Position numbers and translations under genes: made by a program
Source: a bacterium
GTDB lineage: Bacteria; Verrucomicrobiota; Verrucomicrobiia; Methylacidiphilales; Verrucolacustridaceae
Reading direction: 5' to 3'
DNA length: 9,960 nt
NCBI GenBank assembly: GCA_009921985.1
Contig: RFWS01000035.1
Coordinates: 1 to 9,960 of the forward strand
The notes under the pieces: model-generated
The model's input: the letters and a program-made list of their open reading frames with translations, nothing else
What the model was told of the DNA's origin: nothing
Database searches by the model: none
Part shown: in pieces, positions 5,463 to 9,960 of the stretch
Layout of the letters: each line of letters starts with the position of its first letter
How positions within the stretch are numbered: position 1 is the first letter of the stretch

Positions 5463-6040
5463 TTCTTTTTTCTCCGGATGGTGTGTTTGACGAGCAGCGG
5501 GTAGTTGGCCTTGAGATACCAGAGACCGGAGCCGGCCGTGACCACGGCGGTGATCCAGACGGCTGCCTCAAGAACCATTCGGCCGGTTTGATGGGCGGGA
5601 TCCAAAGCAAGCAGAAGCAACCCGAGGGTAGCGGTGACCATCTGGGTGACGGTCTTGTGTTTGCCGACACTCTCAGCCGCGAGGACAACGCCTTTCTGGC
5701 CGGCAACCAGGCGGATGCCGGTGATGAGAAATTCGCGCGCCACAACCAAGGAGACGAACCAGACGGGAAGCAAGCCCGCCCCCAGCAGGCCGACAAAGGC
5801 CACGACCACGAGAAGTTTGTCGGCAAGAGGATCGAAAAGGCGTCCGAAATCGGACTCGATCTTCCATTTGCGGGCGAGGTGACCGTCCAGCCAGTCGGTC
5901 AGGGCAGCAGCGACAAACAAGAGGAGGGCCAGCCAGGCCGTCCAAACGGGGACGGGAGGGTGGGCGCAGGCCTGGAGGAGGATAAGGAGCACAAAAGTGG
6001 CGCCCACTCGGGCGAGGGTAAGCCAGTCGGGAATCGTCAC
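5459..6040 (-). CDS. pgsA: CDP-diacylglycerol-glycerol-3-phosphate 3-phosphatidyltransferase PgsA
   Basis: PgsA makes phosphatidylglycerol phosphate from CDP-diacylglycerol and sn-glycerol 3-phosphate in the cytoplasmic membrane, the committed step to phosphatidylglycerol and cardiolipin. The 193-residue length is normal. The CDP-alcohol phosphotransferase signature is complete: D49, D52-G53, A56-R57, G66, D70 and D74 (DWLDGHLAR...G...D...D). Four to five hydrophobic segments surround it, and the C-terminus is strongly basic (TIRRKKK). The start is a GTG at 6040, since an in-frame stop lies just upstream; the N-terminal MTIPDWLTLARV fits the family. The usual Shine-Dalgarno position holds a hexamer repeat instead. 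The gene follows rimO after 107 nt and overlaps the DUF1802 gene by 4 nt. Other CDP-alcohol transferases share the motif, but the N-terminus and the rimO neighbour favour PgsA. Confidence 0.92.
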   Translation of the reverse strand: MTIPDWLTLARVGATFVLLILLQACAHPPVPVWTAWLALLLFVAAALTDWLDGHLARKWKIESDFGRLFDPLADKLLVVVAFVGLLGAGLLPVWFVSLVVAREFLITGIRLVAGQKGVVLAAESVGKHKTVTQMVTATLGLLLLALDPAHQTGRMVLEAAVWITAVVTAGSGLWYLKANYPLLVKHTIRRKKK

Positions 6041-6047
6041 AGGACTA

Positions 6048-6071
6048 GATTAAGATGAAGATGAAGATGAA
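6048..6071. repeat. GATNAA hexamer tandem repeat, four units, directly upstream of pgsA
   Basis: Four in-register hexamers read GATTAA and then GATGAA three times on the plus strand. On the pgsA mRNA they read UUCAUC three times and then UUAAUC, ending 7 nt before the GTG start. They belong to the same repeat type as 2741-2770 and have the same orientation relative to the operon. The rest of the 6041-6147 gap shows no gene, no convincing promoter and no terminator. Confidence 0.75.
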
Positions 6072-6147
6072 GGGAAGGCGGCAAGCCAGGTGGTCCAAGG
6101 CTAAATGAAACTCCGGTCGATAACGCTGAGGTTTACGTTTAAGAAAA

Positions 6148-7509
6148 TCAGGCCAGAAGGTCGTAGATTTTGTGCCCGGTGATGGTGACGTTCGCAAAGG
6201 TGCCGGGGGTGAGGGGGCGGGAGAGGAGGACTTTGCCGTCGACCTCGGGGGCGTCGGCCTCGGTCCGGGCGGTGTCGGGGGTATCGACGAGGACACGCAG
6301 GGTTTTCCCGACCTGGGCGGCAGCCCGTTCCTTCGCCACCTGTTGTTGGGCCGCCATGGCCTTGCGATAGCGGGCCTTTTTGACGGCGGTGGAAATCTGG
6401 CCCGGCATCTTGGCGGCGCGACTGCCGGACTCCTGGGAATAGGTAAAGACACCCATCCGGTCGAACTTGGCCTCGCGGATGAATTCCAGGAGGGTTTCGA
6501 ACTGGGCGTCCGTCTCCCCGGGAAAGCCGGCGATAAAGGTGGTGCGGATAGCCAGACCCGGAATGCCGGCGCGGAGCTTGGCGACGAGCTCGCGGATGTG
6601 GGCTTCGGAGGTTTCGCGCCGCATGTCGCGGAGCATCCCTTCCTCGATGTGCTGGAGGGGCATGTCGACATAGCGGGCCACCTTGGGCATCCGTGCGATG
6701 GCGGCGATGAGCTCATCCGACCAGTGGGCGGGATGGGTGTAGAGGAGCCGGATCCAAAACTCTCCTTGGATCGAGTGGAGGGCCTCCAGGAGGTCGATGA
6801 GGCTTTCCCCGCGTTCCGAAGTGACCTTGGCGCGAGGGCTGCGACCTTCCGTCCATCGATCCATGCCGAAGTAGGTGGTGTCCTGGGAAATCAGAAGCAG
6901 TTCCTTGACTCCCTCGGCCACAAGGCGCTCGGCCTCGCGCCGGACGGATTCGATGGTGCGGCTTCGGTGTTTTCCGCGCATCTGCGGGATGACACAAAAG
7001 GAGCAGGGGTGGTTGCAGCCCTCGGCGATTTTTACGTAGGCGTAGTGTTTCGGGGTAAGGCGCCAGCGGGGGGTGTTGAAGTCCGGGATGTAGACGGGGA
7101 GCTGATCGGGGACGAGGTCTTCCGGCGGGGCGTCGGGGGCGCGGGCGAGAACGCGACGAACGACGGGAGCGACCTCCTCCAGCTGATCCAGTCCGATGAA
7201 GGCATCCACCTCGGGCATCTCACCGGCCAGTTCCGAGGAAAATCTTTGGGACATGCAGCCGGCGACGATGAGTCGCTGGTTCGTCCGGCGGCGCTGCAGG
7301 CCGCGGTCCCGGTGGGCCTCCAGGATGGCCTGGATGCTTTCCGTTTTGGCGGAGTCGATGAAGGCGCAGGTGTTGACGATGAGCACGTCGGCCTCGGCGG
7401 AGTCGGCGGTGAGGTCCATGCCGGCGGAACGGAGGTGGCCGAGCATGATCTCGGAATCCACGAGATTCTTGGCGCAACCGAGCGAAATCAGGCCGACTTT
7501 GGCCGACAT
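6148..7509 (-). CDS. rimO: Ribosomal protein S12 methylthiotransferase RimO
   Basis: RimO is a radical SAM methylthiotransferase that adds a methylthio group to the conserved aspartate of ribosomal protein S12. All three domains are present in 453 residues. The N-terminal MTTase domain has the auxiliary-cluster cysteines C12 (SLGCAKN), C48 (NTCAF) and C85 (AGCMSQR). The radical SAM domain has C165, C169 and C172 (EGCNHPCSFC). A TRAM-like domain lies at about 388-453. The 'SLGCAKNLVDSE' opening and the 'IPQMRGKHRSR' stretch favour RimO over the related tRNA enzyme MiaB. The ATG at 7509 follows the rodZ-like stop by 27 nt and has no clear Shine-Dalgarno. The gene belongs to the same leftward train as ftsK and pgsA, an arrangement also known for rimO-pgsA in other phyla. 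Confidence 0.96.
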   Translation of the reverse strand: MSAKVGLISLGCAKNLVDSEIMLGHLRSAGMDLTADSAEADVLIVNTCAFIDSAKTESIQAILEAHRDRGLQRRRTNQRLIVAGCMSQRFSSELAGEMPEVDAFIGLDQLEEVAPVVRRVLARAPDAPPEDLVPDQLPVYIPDFNTPRWRLTPKHYAYVKIAEGCNHPCSFCVIPQMRGKHRSRTIESVRREAERLVAEGVKELLLISQDTTYFGMDRWTEGRSPRAKVTSERGESLIDLLEALHSIQGEFWIRLLYTHPAHWSDELIAAIARMPKVARYVDMPLQHIEEGMLRDMRRETSEAHIRELVAKLRAGIPGLAIRTTFIAGFPGETDAQFETLLEFIREAKFDRMGVFTYSQESGSRAAKMPGQISTAVKKARYRKAMAAQQQVAKERAAAQVGKTLRVLVDTPDTARTEADAPEVDGKVLLSRPLTPGTFANVTITGHKIYDLLA

Positions 7510-7531
7510 AAAAGCAGAAAGGCGATCCGAT

Positions 7532-7548
7532 CCGGCCTAGCGGGCCGG
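7532..7548 (-). other. Small GC-rich hairpin over the rodZ-like stop codon
   Basis: CCGGCC (7532-7537) and GGCCGG (7543-7548) form a perfect 6-bp stem with a 5-nt loop. The stem and loop contain the TAG of the rodZ-like gene. On the minus strand the stem is followed by ATCGGATCG and no T-run, so it is not a typical terminator. It could slow transcription or stabilise the upstream message; chance is also possible in sequence this GC-rich. Confidence 0.35.
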
Positions 7549-8463
7549 GAGGCGGAAGGTTTGGGGGCCGGGTTTCTCGTAGGTGCCGAAGTTTGAGTCG
7601 TTGAAGATGATTTCGGCGTCGGCAGCCTCGCGGGTGGTGACGATAAAGGAGTCGGCCTTCCAGGCATCGTCCCGCTTGCGGGGCATCATGTCATCCTCGT
7701 CGATGGTGTCTTCAAACAAGACCTCCTCCTTGCCGTCCTTCACCGCCACGATGCGGACCCAGGTATCTTTCTTGGCATAAATCCTCAGTTGGTGGGGAAC
7801 AGCGGGTTTGGACGGAGCTTGGTCGGAAGATTGGACAGGAGGAAGAGTTGTGGCGGGGGCCGCAGCCGGAGCGGCCGGCTCCGCCGGTTTGACCGGCACC
7901 GCGGCTTTGACAAAAGTTTCCTCCCCCGTGGTTTTTGCTTTCGTGGCTTCCGGTTGGGCGGGCGCCTCGGGTTTTTGGTCGGCCCCGATGGGGGCGAGGG
8001 TGGAGGGATCCTTGGGCGATTTGACGGGCCAGACCCGATACATCTGGATGCCAAGGACGGCAAAAACAAACACGGCGGCACCGGCAAGAACCCCGAAGCC
8101 AAGCTTCCGGCTGGTGACGATCGGCTCGGCGGCACGGGTGGGGAGGGCCTCGAGCATTTCCGGGCGGAGATCGAGGATGGAGTCCTCAGCCTCGGAGGCG
8201 TTGGGCTGGAACTCGCGAAGAATGACCTTGGGGTCCAGGCCGAGTTCCCGGGCGTAGATCCGGAGAAAGCCGCGGATGTACGCCAGGCTGGGGAGCTTGT
8301 CGAAGCGGTCGGCCTCCAGATGGCGGATAACGTTGGCGTGGAGACGGGTGCGGGCGGCGGCTTCCTCAACGGTCCAACCGTGACGAAGGCGGGCGACGCT
8401 CAACTGGGAGCCAACGGACGCGTGATCGCTTCTTTCGGACTTCGGGGCTTCTTGGGTTTTCAT
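7537..8463 (-). CDS. rodZ: RodZ-like cell-shape protein: HTH, single transmembrane helix, periplasmic domain
   Basis: The 308-residue protein has the domain order of RodZ, the cytoskeleton-linked membrane protein that ties MreB to the elongation machinery. Residues about 17-85 form the cytoplasmic HTH_25-type domain (GSQLSVARLRHGWTVEEAAART... LPSLAYIRGFLRIYARELGLDP). One transmembrane helix spans about 120-142, followed by a Pro/Ala/Lys-rich linker (about 148-222) and a C-terminal beta-rich domain resembling DUF4115 (about 225-305). The ATG at 8463 overlaps the ftsK stop (ATGA), and no Shine-Dalgarno is visible, so it is probably translated by coupling to ftsK. It lies between ftsK and rimO, consistent with a cell-division and envelope operon. 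The gene symbol is by architecture; direct MreB interaction is inferred from the family, and sequence identity to characterised RodZ looks low. Confidence 0.87.
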   Translation of the reverse strand: MKTQEAPKSERSDHASVGSQLSVARLRHGWTVEEAAARTRLHANVIRHLEADRFDKLPSLAYIRGFLRIYARELGLDPKVILREFQPNASEAEDSILDLRPEMLEALPTRAAEPIVTSRKLGFGVLAGAAVFVFAVLGIQMYRVWPVKSPKDPSTLAPIGADQKPEAPAQPEATKAKTTGEETFVKAAVPVKPAEPAAPAAAPATTLPPVQSSDQAPSKPAVPHQLRIYAKKDTWVRIVAVKDGKEEVLFEDTIDEDDMMPRKRDDAWKADSFIVTTREAADAEIIFNDSNFGTYEKPGPQTFRLPAR

Positions 8464-9960
8464 AATTGGACCGTATCAAGGTCGACGAGGATCTCCCGAT
8501 CCTTAGCGCCATCCTTTGGCCCAATAATACCCCTAGACTCGAATTGATCAATCACCCACGCTGCGCGCCCATAGCCCAGGCCCAACCTCCTCTGTAGCAA
8601 CGAGGTAGAGGCCCGTTTTTCCTGTTTGATGACCTCAAGGGAGCGTGACATCAATTCCTCGTCTTTTTCGGAAAGTTCCGAATTCCCGGTGGAGGGTTTG
8701 GTCATTTTGGCGTGGATTTCCTGCTCGTAGTACGGCTTGGCTTGGGCGGCGATGAAGTCGATCACCCGTCCCACTTCTTCTTCGGTGACGAAGGCCCCCT
8801 GCGCGCGGATGAGTTTGGCTGCGCCGGGGCGGAGATAGAGAAGGTCACCCTTGCCGAGCAGGTTTTCGGCCCCGGACTCGTCGAGGATGACGCGGGAATC
8901 GACGCCCGATGGGACCTGAAAGGCGATGCGGGCGGGAACGTTCGTTTTGATGACTCCGGTGATGACGGCGGCACGGGGCGTCTGGGTGGCAATGACGAGG
9001 TGAATGCCGGCGGCGCGGGCCTTGGCGGAGAGCAGGGCGATGGCGTTTTCCACCTCGGCCGGGGCGACCTGCATGAGGTTGGCGAGCTCGTCGATGATCA
9101 CGACGATGTAGGGGAGGCGGTCAGGGAGCGGTTCCTCGGCGGAGGGGGCGGCGGGTTCCTCGCCCTCAAGGCGGGGAGCGAGATCGAGCTCCTCCACACT
9201 CTTGGGCGCACGGGAGCGGGAGTTGTAGGTGGTGATGTTGCGGACACCGGCCTTGGCCATGTAGCGATACCGTTTTTCCATTTCATTGATGACCCATTTG
9301 AGGGCGAGCAGGACTTTCTTGGGCTCCGTGACGACGGGAACGACCAGATGGGGGAGGCGATTGTAAACCTGGAGTTCGACCACTTTGGGATCAATGAGGA
9401 TCAGGCGAAGATCGTCGGGACCGAAACGGTAGAGCAGGCTGAGAAGCAGGGTGTTGATGCAGACCGACTTTCCTGAACCAGTGGTGCCGGCGATGAGAAG
9501 GTGGGGGAGATCGGCGAGGTCGTCGACGAGGGTGGCACCGTAGACGTCCTTGCCCAGGGAGACGGGCAGGTGGGCGCGGGAGCCTGACCATTCGCCCGAT
9601 TCGAGCAGATCCCGGAGAAGGACTTTGATTTTGGCGGAGTTGGCAACCTCGATGGCCACGGTGTCGCGGCCGGGGACGGGGGCGAGGATGTTGATGCGTT
9701 CGGCCTTCATGGTGCGGGCAAGGTCGCGCTCGAGATTGACGATGCGCTCCACGCGGACGCCGGGGGCGGGATAGAGCTCGTAACGGGTGATGGTGGAGCC
9801 CCGGGTGATGTCGCCCGGGCTGACCTCGATGTCGAAATGGGCGAGGGCTTCGACGATGCGCTGCTGGTTGGTCTTGAGCTCGTCTTCGGTGTAGGTGGGA
9901 CGGGTCTCCTTTTCCGATTTCTGCAGAAGATCGATGGAAGGGAGCTTGTAAGCGTCGTAG
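8460..9960 (-). CDS. ftsK: DNA translocase FtsK/SpoIIIE, C-terminal motor and gamma domains (5' end outside window)
   Basis: The frame stays open to the right edge, so only the last 499 residues are seen; the membrane domain and linker lie beyond. FtsK pumps DNA through the closing septum and helps resolve chromosome dimers. The visible part starts in YKLPSIDLL, followed by the alpha domain with the characteristic TRYELYPAPGVRVERIVNLERDLA. Walker A GTTGSGKS (158-165 of the fragment, genome 9465-9488), Walker B IVVIIDE (to residue 291), and the ATQTPRAAVITGVIKTNVPARIAFQV and LLGKGDLLYL blocks follow. The C-terminal gamma winged helix, which reads polar DNA guide sequences, is complete (about 435-497, including GYGRAAWVIDQFESRGII). 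A GTG at 9752 begins one open-frame reading, but it is internal, not the start. A Pro/Glu-rich insert precedes Walker B (about 263-280). The stop overlaps the rodZ-like start by 4 nt. Confidence 0.97.
   Translation of the reverse strand, partial: YDAYKLPSIDLLQKSEKETRPTYTEDELKTNQQRIVEALAHFDIEVSPGDITRGSTITRYELYPAPGVRVERIVNLERDLARTMKAERINILAPVPGRDTVAIEVANSAKIKVLLRDLLESGEWSGSRAHLPVSLGKDVYGATLVDDLADLPHLLIAGTTGSGKSVCINTLLLSLLYRFGPDDLRLILIDPKVVELQVYNRLPHLVVPVVTEPKKVLLALKWVINEMEKRYRYMAKAGVRNITTYNSRSRAPKSVEELDLAPRLEGEEPAAPSAEEPLPDRLPYIVVIIDELANLMQVAPAEVENAIALLSAKARAAGIHLVIATQTPRAAVITGVIKTNVPARIAFQVPSGVDSRVILDESGAENLLGKGDLLYLRPGAAKLIRAQGAFVTEEEVGRVIDFIAAQAKPYYEQEIHAKMTKPSTGNSELSEKDEELMSRSLEVIKQEKRASTSLLQRRLGLGYGRAAWVIDQFESRGIIGPKDGAKDREILVDLDTVQL

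Noticed and set aside
6172..7596. 474-codon plus-strand frame opposite rimO
   Set aside because: It lies antisense to a complete, strongly conserved RimO. The Gly/Asp/Val-rich translation is typical of a shadow frame in GC-rich DNA.
7789..8547. 252-codon plus-strand frame opposite the rodZ-like gene
   Set aside because: Gly/Arg-rich shadow of a gene with clear HTH, transmembrane and periplasmic domains.
8712..9476. 254-codon plus-strand frame opposite ftsK
   Set aside because: It is antisense to the conserved FtsK motor, and its Gly/Asp-rich composition is typical of a shadow frame.
1..9960. Search for CRISPR arrays, tRNA or rRNA genes, transposases and phage or defence genes
   Set aside because: No spaced direct repeats, cloverleaf-like segments, transposase motifs or terminal inverted repeats were seen by eye. 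The hexamer arrays have no spacers and are too short to be CRISPR repeats.

Overview
This GC-rich bacterial window is densely packed. It holds one long leftward (minus-strand) gene train on the right two thirds and a small, less recognisable block on the left. The core order ftsK - rodZ-like - rimO - pgsA is an old cell-division, cell-shape and lipid neighbourhood; a similar ftsK...rimO-pgsA arrangement is known in Firmicutes. Here it continues into a DUF1802 gene, an HTH/metallo-beta-lactamase fusion gene, queC and queE. The gene content and general look suggest a Gram-negative bacterium of the PVC group, possibly Verrucomicrobiota. That placement is an inference from gene content, not something the sequence proves.

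Layout. Positions 1-188 contain no gene I can support. A four-helix membrane protein of unknown family (189-785, minus) is divergently arranged with a membrane-anchored, PotD-like solute-binding protein (866-2011, plus). A short SDR oxidoreductase (2053-2721, plus) follows, preceded by a strong hairpin and closed by a compact, possibly bidirectional terminator (2720-2739). The leftward train then reads, in transcription order: ftsK (runs off the right edge, 3' end at 8460), rodZ-like (8463-7537), rimO (7509-6148), pgsA (6040-5459), DUF1802 (5462-4965), HTH-MBL hydrolase (4968-4162), queC (4165-3473) and queE (3473-2784).

How the genes work together. Five of the seven junctions in the train are stop/start overlaps of 1-4 nt, four of them consecutive from pgsA to queE. 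This points to cotranscription and translational coupling. QueE and QueC catalyse consecutive steps to preQ0, the precursor of the queuosine base. RimO modifies ribosomal protein S12, PgsA begins phosphatidylglycerol synthesis, RodZ-like proteins support cell shape, and FtsK pumps chromosomal DNA at the septum. The common theme is housekeeping (envelope, division, translation quality), with two poorly characterised passengers: DUF1802 and the HTH-MBL protein.

The points most worth a second look are the HTH-metallohydrolase fusion embedded in this operon, the SDR with altered active-site surroundings, the orphan anchored binding protein, and two islands of degenerate GATNAA hexamer repeats, one of which sits exactly where the pgsA ribosome-binding site should be. 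I saw no CRISPR array, tRNA, rRNA, insertion sequence or obvious defence system.
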